From the NCBI RefSeq assembly GCF_002099425.1, contig NW_018343991.1:12157001-12221000 (forward strand): 64,000 nt of DNA. The letters run 5' to 3'. Made by a program: the position numbers and the translations under genes. Shown in pieces: positions 24,244 through 31,937 of this stretch. The notes beneath the pieces are model-generated. The model was given only the letters and a program-made list of their open reading frames with translations, did not search any database and was not told the DNA's origin. How positions within the stretch are numbered: the stretch's first letter is position 1; each line of letters begins with the position of its first letter. Source of the stretch: Phascolarctos cinereus. Its lineage: Eukaryota; Chordata; Mammalia; Diprotodontia; Phascolarctidae.

Positions 24244-24533
24244 ACTCAACTCCTTCTCTGTTTATTCCGAGATGCCCTGGGCCAGATGGTGGGAGTCCAG
24301 GCCCTTCTTATTCCCTTCTTCCACCCTGTCCCCAGGACCCCCAAAGCAAGGCCCCACTGCTTTCTTGAGCACAGGTCCCATAGCAGGTGGCAGGTCCCCT
24401 AGCGGGTGGAATGAACCCCATCCCAAGCACCCATCTCCACAGAAATTTAGCCAAAGAGGCCCTTCTTACTTGAGTTTCTATTTCTTCTCTTTTCTGTCAG
24501 AACGCCCTGGTGGTGGACCTGCGGACATCCTAG
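6228..24533 (+). CDS. BPIFB6: BPIFB6 (BPI fold containing family B member 6), complete, 15 coding exons
   Basis: Spliced coding region of 1362 nt, 453 codons plus TAG, assembled from exons 2-16 with GT-AG introns and no frame break; human BPIFB6 is also 453 aa. The start MLRILCLVSC is a secretion signal (hydrophobic to about residue 18, likely cut after SMA). The body is a two-domain BPI/LBP fold: residues ~20-220 form the N-terminal barrel, with the conserved disulfide pair Cys138 (SEGC) and Cys175 (MCPAID). Residues ~225-453 form the C-terminal barrel, ending in the family motif around FPLPDF. N115-I-T is a possible glycosylation site. Known biology: BPIFB6 lacks shown bactericidal activity; the human protein sits at the ER and affects secretory trafficking and enterovirus replication. 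Here it lies head-to-tail upstream of BPIFB3, as in the human cluster. The start was chosen because it matches the human N-terminus and has A at -3; see the finding on upstream ATGs. I see no defect in the gene. Confidence 0.95.
6765..7115 (+). repeat. Degenerate minisatellite, GGGGTCAGGGCTCAG-like units
   Basis: About 350 bp of imperfect ~20-25 bp units rich in GGGTTAG, GGGGTCAGGG and CTCAGTCT, in BPIFB6 intron 2. No gene seen. Confidence 0.75.
7177..7316 (-). repeat. Marsupial tRNA-derived SINE
   Basis: Reverse copy ending ACCTAGCTGCCCC, bounded by a perfect 12-bp duplication CCAGAGAACTTT (7165-7176, 7317-7328). Confidence 0.9.
8130..8229 (+). CDS. BPIFB6: BPIFB6 exon 3 (residues 34-66)
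   Basis: Acceptor CTCTTCTAG, donor ACAGA|GTGAGT. It encodes AVKDAMTESQILEKMAA, close to human DESHILEKMAAEAG. Length 100 nt; ends two bases into a codon. Confidence 0.93.
8698..8802 (+). CDS. BPIFB6: BPIFB6 exon 4 (residues 67-101)
   Basis: Acceptor TCTTCCTAG, donor AAGAG|GTGAGT. It encodes the strand motif LDFLPGVGIFQCVST (human LNFVPGVGIFQCVST). Length 105 nt, the same as the matching BPIFB3 exon 4. Confidence 0.93.
9758..10018 (+). repeat. Marsupial tRNA-derived SINE with RTE-type tail
   Basis: Head GGCAGCTAGGTGGCATAGTG, tail GTGGGGTCATGAAGAATCAG. Flanking copies ACCCTGAATTG / ACCCTGAACTG look like a target-site duplication. Confidence 0.85.
10251..10400 (+). CDS. BPIFB6: BPIFB6 exon 5 (residues 102-151)
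   Basis: Acceptor CCCTCCTCAG, donor AGCAA|GTGAGT. It encodes FMGGTMEIIVVVNITATNR, which includes sequon N115, and SEGC with Cys138 of the conserved disulfide. Length 150 nt. Confidence 0.94.
10786..11000 (+). repeat. Degenerate TTCA/CTCA tetranucleotide tract
   Basis: Pyrimidine-rich imperfect repeats of TTCATTCA / ACTCACTCATT type in BPIFB6 intron 5, ending ~80 bp before the exon 6 acceptor. Confidence 0.8.
11079..11142 (+). CDS. BPIFB6: BPIFB6 exon 6 (residues 152-173)
   Basis: Acceptor CTGTTTAG, donor GGCATG|GTGAGT. It encodes MLPKVVNKFLDSTLKKVLPG (human MLPKMVNKFLDSTLHKVLPG). Length 64 nt, the same as BPIFB3 exon 6. Confidence 0.95.
11185..11335 (-). repeat. L2 LINE 3' end, reverse orientation
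   Basis: Antisense L2 end: CAGCATTTATGAAGCACCTA, CTATGTGCCAGGCATTATTA. Confidence 0.75.
11727..11787 (+). CDS. BPIFB6: BPIFB6 exon 7 (residues 174-193)
   Basis: Acceptor CTTTCCCAG, donor CATGG|GTATGT. It encodes MCPAIDTVLEYVNQKWTHLM, including Cys175. Length 61 nt, the same as BPIFB3 exon 7. A TTG/TTA microsatellite starts within the donor consensus. Confidence 0.94.
11789..11827 (+). repeat. (TGT)n(TAT)n microsatellite at a splice donor
   Basis: A TTG run followed by a TTA run starts at the second base of intron 7 of BPIFB6, so the repeat supplies part of the donor site GTATGTTG. Confidence 0.95.
12210..12301 (+). CDS. BPIFB6: BPIFB6 exon 8 (residues 194-224)
   Basis: Acceptor CCCCCACAG, donor TTCAGT|GTAAGT. 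It encodes DPMPVGEAGSIKYIL and TTASYIEVDFS. Length 92 nt, the same as BPIFB3 exon 8. Confidence 0.94.
12597..12795. mobile_element. Old non-autonomous hAT-like DNA transposon copy
   Basis: The ends look like GGGATTCTTAATCTT and AGGTTAAAAGCCCTTG, i.e. inverted repeats. The interior has ATGCATAAAATAAAATGGAA. Related copies lie at 21495-21715, 25985-26222 and 55530-55760. Confidence 0.6.
13370..13550 (+). repeat. MIR-type SINE
   Basis: CCTGGGTTTGAATCTCACCT, CTCAGTTTCCTTACCTACAA, then a tail CTTCCAGCCCTAGATCTGTT. Confidence 0.7.
13930..14070 (-). repeat. Marsupial tRNA-derived SINE
   Basis: Reverse copy; internal GGTCCTCCTGACTCCAGGGC, head CACCTAGCTGCCCC. It is inserted among antisense MIR text that resumes at ~14075. 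Confidence 0.85.
14510..14706 (-). repeat. Marsupial tRNA-derived SINE with RTE-type tail
   Basis: Reverse copy: CTGACCCCATTTTGGGGTTT, CTTGGCAAAGACACTGGAGT, head GTGCCACCTAGCTGTCC. It ends 87 bp before BPIFB6 exon 9. Confidence 0.85.
14794..14970 (+). CDS. BPIFB6: BPIFB6 exon 9 (residues 225-283)
   Basis: Acceptor ACTGTATAG, donor AAAACC|GTGAGT. It encodes PVVQREEGDTIALPED through GSSQLVLSAAFFTAEFTLLQ; this is the linker into the second barrel. Length 177 nt. A second AG eight bases into the exon would break the frame, so the first AG was taken. Confidence 0.93.
15371..15424 (+). CDS. BPIFB6: BPIFB6 exon 10 (residues 284-301)
   Basis: Acceptor TGTTTTACAG, donor CCTCGG|GTAAGT. It encodes IGKLPPHTTKTLSRFVPR (human IGELPPQTTKTLARFIPE). 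Length 54 nt, the same as BPIFB3 exon 10. Confidence 0.95.
15620..15810 (-). repeat. MIR SINE, reverse orientation
   Basis: CTTACAGATGAGGAAAATGA and a terminal ATCATGCCACGCTACCTCCT, in BPIFB6 intron 10. The stretch 15811-16497 holds nothing I recognise. Confidence 0.65.
16498..16668 (+). CDS. BPIFB6: BPIFB6 exon 11 (residues 302-358)
   Basis: Acceptor TTCCTACAG, donor GAAATT|GTGAGT. It encodes SLPLMTQIRISKPPKDIMK and LHLHGTIEMFAIPPKS in the second barrel. Length 171 nt, phase 0 on both sides. Confidence 0.94.
16810..17135 (+). repeat. CR1/L3 LINE 3' UTR fragment
   Basis: GAGATTAGACTTGGTCCACT, GGCAGAACTAGGATTAGTTG, AACTTCCTAAAAATTCAACC and CCCTATCACTGGAGG follow the order of the CR1/L3 3' region. 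In BPIFB6 intron 11. Confidence 0.75.
17936..18003 (+). CDS. BPIFB6: BPIFB6 exon 12 (residues 359-380)
   Basis: The acceptor CCACTGGTAG has a rather poor pyrimidine tract; donor AACAA|GTAAGT. It encodes RFSLDIQYSLSEDKVHMVTS, matching human NLKVQYSVHENQLQMATS. Length 68 nt. Confidence 0.9.
18040..18390 (+). repeat. Degenerate CA/TACAC-rich tract
   Basis: Imperfect ATACAC, ACACTCACC and ACATG units over ~350 bp of BPIFB6 intron 12. No coding potential. Confidence 0.55.
18792..18837 (+). CDS. BPIFB6: BPIFB6 exon 13 (residues 381-396)
   Basis: Acceptor CTTCTCTGCAG, donor TTTAAG|GTGAAT (a weaker donor). It encodes KLLDLSVVSSSIRPFK (human RLLSLSRKSSSIGNFN). Only 46 nt, but needed to hold the frame. 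Confidence 0.88.
18890..19095 (+). repeat. MIR-type SINE
   Basis: CCTGTATTCAAATCTTGCTT, GTACAATGAGGATAATCCTG, then AAGCACTTCACAAATGTTAA; just downstream of BPIFB6 exon 13. Confidence 0.7.
19700..20215 (+). repeat. Marsupial L1 LINE 3' UTR with internal (AC)n
   Basis: L1 3' UTR text: CTCTAGAGAGTCATTCCTTA, GGGGTCACATTTGGTCATTA, TTTTCCTGCTTTGGCTCATT. An (AC)n run sits at ~19767-19798. In BPIFB6 intron 13. Confidence 0.7.
20672..20975 (-). repeat. L2 LINE 3' end, reverse orientation
   Basis: AACATTTATTAAGCACTCAC, ATGCCAGGCACTGTGCTAAG, CCTGCCCTCAAGGACCTTAC. Confidence 0.85.
21495..21715. mobile_element. Old non-autonomous hAT-like DNA transposon copy
   Basis: Begins CAGGGATTCTTAACATT and ends CGGTTAAAGACTTCTGG; interior ATATGCATAAAATAAAATAC as in the copy at 12597. 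Confidence 0.6.
22446..22509 (+). CDS. BPIFB6: BPIFB6 exon 14 (residues 397-417)
   Basis: Acceptor TTTCTTGCAG, donor CAATG|GTGAGG. It encodes EKKLKIFLTSLLQEAYVPVI, matching human FITSYLEEAYIPVV. Length 64 nt. It follows the longest BPIFB6 intron within the coding part (3.6 kb). Confidence 0.94.
22740..23110 (+). repeat. Two MIR-type SINEs in a row
   Basis: The first is at ~22740-22915 (CCTCAGTTTCCCCATCTGCA), the second at ~22925-23110 (GACATGGGTTCAAATCCTAT, CCTCAGTTTCCTCATCTGTA). In BPIFB6 intron 14. Confidence 0.7.
23237..23313 (+). CDS. BPIFB6: BPIFB6 exon 15 (residues 418-443)
   Basis: Acceptor CTTTTTTCAG, donor GTGGAG|GTATGG. It encodes GALEVGFPLPDFLG and SELAIVE, the BPI C-terminal signature. 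Length 77 nt. Confidence 0.94.
24189..24240. repeat. (GT)n microsatellite
   Basis: An almost pure GT run in BPIFB6 intron 15, about 260 bp before the last exon. Confidence 0.97.
24501..24533 (+). CDS. BPIFB6: BPIFB6 exon 16, coding part and stop (residues 444-453)
   Basis: Acceptor TTTCTGTCAG; NALVVDLRTS then TAG at 24531-24533 (human NALMLDLKLG). The 3' UTR follows, but its end is unclear: there is no AATAAA or ATTAAA in the next ~1 kb, only GATAAA near 24699. Confidence 0.92.
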   Translation, partial: NALVVDLRTS

Positions 24534-25289
24534 GGGAGAGGAGGAGCTGTCTTATTGCCCAGGGTACCTGCCTAAAGTCAAGAGAGCCGAGAGTTCACCC
24601 CTCTTCCAGACTCCAGCCTTTTACATTTTGCTTGTGAATGTTTTTCCTCAGATAAGGAGAGGGAAAGGGCTTTGCCTGTGGCCTATCTCAATAACCAGGA
24701 TAAATGGCTTCACTGGAATCTGACTGACATCTTTGCTTGCAGCAAATCTACCCTTCTCTCCCCCTCTCCACATGACCATTTCAGAGACTGGGTTGTAGGT
24801 CCAACTCTGCCACTTCCTCACTGCTTGACCCTTGCCAAGTCACACTGCCCATGTGACCTGAAACCCAAGCCCCTAGGCCAATATACTGCCCTAACCCTGG
24901 GGATATAGCATATGGCATTGAAGGAGAGACACTGGACAGTAGGAGTTGGCAGTGGGTGATTGGCAGTGCTTGTATTAGGGGTGATGGTAAGTGGGGAGTG
25001 AAACAGGGTAAGGGAAGGACAGAGAGAGGGGTAGAGATGGTAGAAAGCAAAAGTCAACAGCATCCCCCACTTCCTCCCCAGCTGGATGTGGTCAAAAGCA
25101 GGCAGATCCATAGTGACTCCCAGTTGGAAAGAACCTCAGAGGGTGTCTTGTCTAACCTCATTGCACTTCAAGTCACTATGAGGGAGAATTTTCTATAATG
25201 GCCCCTCACTGATCACTCATTTTTTTCACTGTCCAGTTGTCCACCCTCAATCATTATTAGTAACAATAGTAACAATGAAAATAGGTGAC

Positions 25290-25850
25290 ATCTGCATTCA
25301 TTCATTTGTTCATTCATTCATTCATTGAGCAGTGACTAAGTACGTATTTTGTGTATGGCCCTGAGACTGAACCCAGTGATATCAATGGACTATACAGATT
25401 CAGTGGGGGAGGGGCTTACAGTCTAATGAGGGAAGGGGAAATTCACATCATAGATACCCATGATACAAATTAGACAGAGAGAAAAGTGTAAAGGAAAGAT
25501 CCAGGCAGAGATACCTGGGATAATTGAAGAGGGAGAGATCACTTTTACCTCAGCCCAGGGTGAGAAGGGGGCAATGGATCAGGGTGGGGCTCTGGCTCCT
25601 GATTTAGGCCTTGAAGGAAGGGAGGAAGGTAGGGGCTTCCACTGGTAGAGATGATGGGAGGGTCTACTCCACTAGGGGACATGGCATTGAGCAGAAAGAG
25701 GATGGAGATGGAGATTAGTCCATTTTGATTAGAATGCAGAACATCTGAAGGTGAAAAGTGTGAGATAAGGCTGGAAAGGTATCTTGGTGATGAATCATGG
25801 AAGGCTTTGAATGTCAGCACCAAGAGTTATATGGTGCTATTTTATATACA
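25290..25850 (-). repeat. L2 LINE, reverse orientation
   Basis: It starts with ATTCA repeats and TTGAGCAGTGACTAAGTACG, then GAGGGGCTTACAGTCTAATG and CATGGAAGGCTTTGAATGTC, matching antisense L2. Confidence 0.7.
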
Positions 25851-25984
25851 TAATTTCATTTCATCCTCATAAAAGTCATGTATGAGATACAATGGAAAAA
25901 AAAAACCTTGGGTTGGAAATTAGAAAACCTGGATTTGCATTCTGACTTTGGACATTAGACAATTTCCTTTTCCTTCTCTATAAA

Positions 25985-26222
25985 ATGAGGATATTGGCCT
26001 AGATTAAATTGGAGTCCATGGATTCCTCTCCCCGATCTATGATTAGATTTCCATGGATCCATGAACTTAGATATGAAAAAAAGTGTCTTTATTTACACTG
26101 ACTTTTAACTGAAATCTAGCATTTTCTTCAGTCATGAATTAAGCCCCCCCCCCATTATTATAAGAAAGAGTCTGTAGGCTTCACCAGATTGTCCATAATA
26201 CACAAAAGGTTAAGAACTCTGT
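25985..26222. mobile_element. Old non-autonomous hAT-like DNA transposon copy
   Basis: GGAGTCCATGGATTCCTCTC at one side, GTAGGCTTCACCAGATTGTC and AAAAGGTTAAGAACTCTGTG at the other; inverted repeat ends. Confidence 0.6.
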
Positions 26223-26519
26223 GCAATAAATGATTGCCAAGGACCTATGAATCTACAGATATAGGGCCTGCAGGATGCATTAGGCACGTCACAGATGAGG
26301 ACCCTGAGGCTCTGTAGAGCTGTCATGACATAAAGGAGAGAACGCTGGCTGTTTTGTCTTGGAAAACTCTACTGGAGGCCAGAGAGACAATAGGGCAGCG
26401 TTTGGGAGCTTTTCTCCTCCAAGTAGAATGGACTCCTGATCTTGCTTCTAACATGCTCCTATTTTCCTTTCTCTCTAACTTTGTGTATGCCCCTGCTTGA
26501 ATGGGTATAGGATATCTGA

Positions 26520-26750
26520 TATGGAAAGGAATTAGAACATATGCTATCAGAGCTAGAGGTACTGTAGACCATAGAATATCAGAGCTGAAAGTATACTAGA
26601 GGCCATCTAGTAAAATCCTCCCACTTTATAAATGGGAAAACTGAGGCCCAGAGAGGGGAAGAGAAATTTATCTAAGAGCACATAGAATAAGTGGCAGAAC
26701 TAATACCTGACTCCCAGGCCAAGGCTCTCTCCAAGTAAAAGTAATAATAA
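26520..26750 (-). repeat. MIR SINE, reverse orientation, with GTCAGAGCT-type units
   Basis: Two units of ATAGAATATCAGAGCTGAAA type precede ACTGAGGCCCAGAGAGGGGA. Confidence 0.65.
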
Positions 26751-27679
26751 CATCATCACCAACAACAACATATTACTATAGTCCTTGGAGAATTCCAAAG
26801 TGTTCTCTTTCTAATAGCGCTGTGAGGTAGGTAGTGCAGAGATTATGATTGCCACTTAACAGAAGAGAAAAATAAGGCTCAGAGATGGGTAATGACTTGC
26901 TCAAGACCACACTGAGTTAGTGTATGAGTCCATTCAAAGCCTCGTCCTCTGACTTCCAGGCTCTGGGCTCTCTTTGAATCACTGTGCTGTTGTTGCTGCT
27001 GTCTGCAAGGCCATCATATTCATGTTCTGAGCCCAGCACTCAAGTGGGCTCAGGCTAAGCCATCTGAGTGAGGGATCATGTGCTCTGGTGGGTCTGGGTT
27101 TATTTTGGCTCTGTGTTCCTGGCTGTAGGGCTTCATTCATCCAGTTGCTTCCTTGGGATTAACTCTGGTACATTTCCTCAATGCTGGCTCCAGCTTTATC
27201 AAGGCGATTTGTTCAGTGCTGGGCCAAATGCCAAGCTTTTCATAATGGTACCATTGTCCCTTCTTAGAGCCTAGCTTTCTCTGTAGAAGACACCACAGTG
27301 GGATTGCAGGGAACAATTAAAGATTAAAAGATTAAAGACAAAGATTAAACTCAGGGTTTGGGTGATGCTAATCTCCTCCCTCCAAATGTGGATGAGAGAA
27401 GCTATGGTCCTAATGAGGTCTGAATCCACTTCCCCCTCACTCCCCATTGCTTTTGCTACCATGGCTTTTGGCCCCAAACTGTGATCAAGAGACCCTGATC
27501 TTCCTCTGGTGGTTACTCCAGGACAGGCAGGGAAAGAAGGGGAACACAGCTGGGTCTGTGGGCAAGGGGCCCATGTCTGAGAGCCAGTCTTACCTATAGT
27601 GCTCAGCTCAAACACAAAGGTGTCATTTACTTTGGCCAACAATTCTTTGGGTCTGGTCATCTGACCACCTCTACTCCTA

Positions 27680-28110
27680 GCCCCCAGGCCCATTACACAT
27701 ACACACATACACACATGCCCACACAACCCTATCCCCACCCCCATTGGTATATGAAGATTCACAAACTTAACACAGAAAAAAACACACAGGCAAATGCATA
27801 TCTGTACTTACATCAACATGTACATTGACATGCACACATAGGTATAACACAATACACATATAGATGCAGGTATTTGTCCTCAGGTGCACACTTTAAGAGA
27901 TCCAAATGTAAGCATAAAAACACATTCATATACACATACCTATTGATGTAGACACAACCATCCATTTCTATACCTATTCACACATTTGCATATATATGCA
28001 TCCATGCATTATGTGCACATCTACACGTACTCATATATCTGTACACACATATAAATGTCTTATGTGGTGGAGGAAGGGGGGAAATCCCTATACCCATGCA
28101 CAGACACAGA
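27680..28110 (+). repeat. CA-rich degenerate tract
   Basis: Imperfect ACACATA, CACACATGC and ATATACACAT units over ~430 bp; intergenic. Confidence 0.6.
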
Positions 28111-28439
28111 CGTATATCTTTGTACTTGGAGCCGGCAGACTAAGGAGATTTGACTCCCAGCTCCAACATTTTCTAGTTGTGTGATTATGGCCCAGTCACT
28201 TAAGGCCGTGAAGCTTCAATTTTCTTATTTATAAAATGGCTCCATTGTTTGCTGCTTATGTGTCCTTGGGCAAGTCACTAAATATTTTTGAACCTCAGTT
28301 TCCTCATCTATAAAATGAGCGTGTTGGACTAAATAGCTTCTAAGACCCTTTCTAGCTTGAAATACTAGGATCCTATGACAGTCACATCCTTTGCTCTGGC
28401 ATTATGACTTTCTTAACGCTGCCTATGCTTACATTAGCT

Positions 28440-28730
28440 TACCCCTTCCATATAATAATGATCATAATATGCAATAGTATAATAAAAATAATATTTTCTC
28501 CCATATAATATATATTAATAATATATAGTATATACTTCCATATATGTTCCATATAATAATATGTGATATTATAGCAAAAATAACATTTTCTCCCATATAA
28601 TATATGTCAACAATATATATGTCAATAAATTAATATAACATTACTATATTAACAGTAAATAATATATTATATCAAATATTATATAATATATAATTAATAG
28701 TTACATAATAATAATAGTAACAACAACAAC
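28440..28730. repeat. AT-rich satellite-like tract
   Basis: Repeats of ATAATATATATTAATAATAT type. A ~70-bp unit with ATTTTCTCCCATATAATATA occurs at least twice (28494 and 28587). Confidence 0.8.
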
Positions 28731-29342
28731 AATGCAAGTTCAAGTGTAGCAATCTATTAAAATTCTCAGAAGTATTGCTATCTAGCCAAGCCTCTCCCAT
28801 CTTGCACTGGGAAGGCAATGTTTTTGATCTCTAGTGTCAGACTACAAGCATCTCCATCAGATTTCACTTTATTTGATTTAGTCCAATATTCTAGAGTGCC
28901 AAGATATTTTTGGAGCCTGAATCTGTCATTCAGTGTGTTGCTATCTTTCCTAGCTTTGTGTCTGCAAATTTTATAAGTACGAATCTATGATTTTATCCCA
29001 GTGATTGACCAAAGTGTTAAATAGCACTTGGCTAATAACCAATCCACAGGGTCCTATAGTGGAGATCTCCTTCTAAGATGACATCGAACCATTAATGACT
29101 ACTCTTTGGATAAAAAGATTTAAGCAGCTCCAAATCCATGTGATTCTATTACCATCCAGCCTGCCTCTTTCCTTTTTCCCCATAAGAATAATTTGAGATT
29201 TGTCAAATACTTTGCTAAGATCTGGGTAAGCTATATCTACCTCGTTAACTAATCAAGTAACCCTGCCAAAAAAGGAAATGAGGTTAATCTGGAATGACTT
29301 GTTCTTGATGGAACCAGGCTGGCTCATTGTTATTTCTGCTTA

Positions 29343-29565
29343 CTTAAATTTTTTTTTTGTATCTTTTGTTTTTTTACATGTTGCCTGGATTTTTCTCTGT
29401 ATCCCTCTTCTCCCCTCTCTCTCAGAGAGCTATCTCTTATAACAAAGTTTGTTTTTTTTTAGAAAAAAGGGAAAAGAGGAAGAAGAAACAGCAAAATCAA
29501 TCAACACATGGAAAAAAACCTTTTGTTGTTTGCAGTGCTCCACAACTGTGAACCCCCACATCTAC
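29343..29565 (+). repeat. Marsupial L1 LINE 3' UTR fragment
   Basis: TCTCAGAGAGCTATCTCTTA and TCAATCAACACATGGAAAAA, as in the other L1 3' ends here; inserted in the CR1/L3 fossil. Confidence 0.7.
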
Positions 29566-29701
29566 AAAGGCCCTGCTACCTTTTCTAGATATTCACTAAT
29601 CATAATATGTTCCAGAATTTTCTCAGGCATTGAAGTCAAGCTTATTGGACTATAGGCTTCAGGCTAAATTATCTTTCCTTTTTTGAGAATCAGGACATTT
29701 G

Positions 29702-31115
29702 GGGTGTATGGGGTATTCAGGGAAAACTAGCAATTCTGGTGTGGGGGCTCACTTAGTCCTTTTCAGAGGTGCTCATTCACCTTTGGTGTCCACCAGACAC
29801 TCAACTCACCTGTGGCTCCAAGAAGCTGTAGCCCTCAGGGTGGCCACACCCTGGTAAACCTTCTCAGCAGATGGACTGAACTAGGCTGAGAGTAACTGAG
29901 AGGGGTCAGACACCAGTGAGTTACGGGGGTGTCTACCCTAAGCATGTGAAGACTTCCCCTGGCAGAACGGGTGAATAATAGTTTATTTCAATGGCCATGA
30001 AGTAGATGAAACAGGTGTTGGGGAGCACTTAGAGCTTGGCAGTGTAATGCAGAACATTATTTTGCCATTTAGGTAGTAGGGCCCTTTAAGCCATGGAAAG
30101 CAAAAGTTGGTGCTTAATCTTGCCCCAGACCTCTTTCCTCCTAAATCTAAACAATAGTGAAATGTACTCTTGCATAGCTCAGCATAGCCCGTACCTCCAA
30201 TGCAAATGGATGAGAAAGCTTGCAATATAATTGCTTTAGATAATTATGTTTATACCAGAGACCAGGACACCTGGTCTGGTTTGTTTGATCTCTGATCCGT
30301 AATAATGGGGTGCTGGGGTGCTTGTGCTTGTACTCGTGCCCCAATTTCTCCCTAGTCTCAGAAACACTGTCTCTAACAACCATTCCCCAGTCCAAGGACA
30401 CTGTGCCTAGCAGTTATTCATGCATGGGCCTCAGCATGACCCTTATCTCTCTCCCTGGTACAGCTACACAGAGCTGGGCTGCTCAGGCCCCAGCCCTCAG
30501 ATCATGTCTCTGGAAGCCTGCCAATTCCTCAGTAAGTTCCTGTGTTGTGAGAAAGCTTTCCTTTGTTGCAGAGCATTCTCATGTCAAGACAGAGGGAGAG
30601 GGGTGTCCTTGACCAGCCCAAGCACTCTTCCTCTTGCCAAACTTCAAAGATCCATCCCCCTCCCTGTCCTGTATACTCCCTGTACTTTCCCATCCATAGC
30701 CCCCAAAGACACCTGCATCTTTGGATTACCTCATCAGTGTTCCTCGCATTTCTTTCCCATGCTCTTTTCTATATAAACCCTAGCTCGACCCCCGATGGGG
30801 GCTGCTTGATTTGGATGTGCATAGCCCTGGCAGCTGCACGCTAATAAATCCACATCTTAAATTACGTCTGGGTTTCACTTGCTGATTTCTCGGTACACAG
30901 CAGATACCGAAGACATCAAGGTCACCCACTGCATCTTGGGTCATTAGCAGTTGTCTTGACATCTTTCTTGCCACTGGACTTTGATGACTTTGGAAGAGAG
31001 AGTCAGGCTGATGACTTTGCAAGTGTGCTTCATTTAAATCCAATTCACATGTAAGTCATCACCCCATGATGTCATTGGTCCTTTACGAAAACCAAAGACG
31101 AACAACAAAAACAGT
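29702..31115 (+). mobile_element. ~550-bp marsupial SINE-like repeat, split by an LTR insertion
   Basis: Left part 29702-30042 and right part 30900-31115. It matches a second, unsplit copy at 31378-31937 (shared: GTGGCCACACC, CACTTAGAGCTTGG, AGGTCACCCACTGCATC / AGGTCATTCACTGCATT). It ends ATGTCATTGGTCC ... AAGACGAACAACAAAAAC, an RTE-like tail. Family name not assigned. Confidence 0.75.
30043..30899 (+). mobile_element. Solo LTR of a class I-like endogenous retrovirus
   Basis: 857 bp beginning TGTAATGC and ending GTACACA, with a perfect 4-bp target duplication GCAG on both sides (30039-30042, 30900-30903). Parts: TATA box TATATAAA at 30770 and poly(A) signal AATAAA at 30843, in the usual order. 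No internal retroviral sequence is attached, so it is a solitary LTR fossil. It sits inside a SINE-like repeat whose unsplit relative lies 340 bp to the right, which fixes both ends. Age: younger than that repeat and the CR1/L3 below it. Confidence 0.88.
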
Positions 31116-31147
31116 CAGATAACAAATACATATTTTTAAAAAAGTGA

Positions 31148-31376
31148 CTTTGTGGTTAGAGTACTGGGCCTAGAGTCAGGAAGACCCGAGTTCAAATCCT
31201 GCCCCAGATACTTATTAGCTAAATGACCTTCAGAAAGTCACTAAACCTCTGTCTGCCTCAGTGTCTTCAACCATAAAATGAGGATAATAACAGCACCTTT
31301 CTCACAGAGTTGTTATAAGGATCAAATTCGATAATATCTGACAAGTACTTAATATGGTACCTAGCACACAGTGGGG
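31148..31376 (+). repeat. tRNA-derived SINE with MIR-like 3' end
   Basis: GAGTCAGGAAGACCCGAGTT, GATAATAACAGCACCTTTCT, TTGTTATAAGGATCAAATTC; sits between the two ~550-bp repeats. Confidence 0.75.
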
Positions 31377-31377
31377 T

Positions 31378-31937
31378 GTGTGGGGTGTTCAGGAAGACTG
31401 GCACCTCTGGTGTGAGGGCTCGCTAAGCCCCTCTGAGGGCCACTCATCTGCCTTTGGTGTCCTTTTGATTCACCCACCTCTCAACTGTGCCTTGCAGAAG
31501 ATGTAGCATGCACAGTGGCCACACCGCGGTAGACCGCCTCTGCAGATGGGCTAAACCAAGTTGAGGATAACTGACAGACTTCAAATCTGTCAGTGAGGTA
31601 GAAGAATGTCTGCCCTAAGCAGGTAAAGATTTTCTCTGAGTGGAATGGGTGGATGTGAACAATTTGTTCTAACAGCCATGAAGGCAGGTGAAGCAGGTGC
31701 TGTGGAACACTTAGAGCTTGGTCAGACATTGAAGATGCCAAGGTCATTCACTGCATTCTGGACCTTCCCCAATCATCCTGACTTCTGTCTTGCCACTGGA
31801 CATTGATGGCCTTGAAGAGAGAGTGAGGCTGATGACTTTGTGCAACTCTGCCTCACTTCAGTCCAACTGATGAGCAAGTCAAGATATTACCCGTGATGTC
31901 ATTGCTCCTCTTCAGAAACAAAGGACTAATGTACAAT
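31378..31937 (+). mobile_element. ~550-bp marsupial SINE-like repeat, unsplit copy
   Basis: Begins GGGTGTGTGGGGTGTTCAGG-like and ends near GGACTAATGTACAATTCATCAA. Reference copy for the split one at 29702-31115. Confidence 0.7.

Larger units (their letters stand above)
24534..28430. other. BPIFB6 3' UTR and intergenic spacer
   Basis: It begins with an undefined length of BPIFB6 3' UTR, then holds L2, hAT-like, MIR and CA-rich tracts (listed separately). Apart from those I see no gene on either strand. A MIR pair lies at ~28130-28370. Confidence 0.6.

Noticed and set aside
24092-24637. 181-codon plus-strand ORF
   Set aside because: Runs through a (GT)n tract giving poly Cys-Val, then crosses BPIFB6 exon 16 in a different frame.
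27271-27762. 163-codon minus-strand ORF
   Set aside because: No recognisable domain; part of it translates a CA-rich tract.
30310-30844. Three overlapping ORFs of about 100 codons
   Set aside because: They lie within the solo LTR, which is regulatory sequence, and have no protein similarity.
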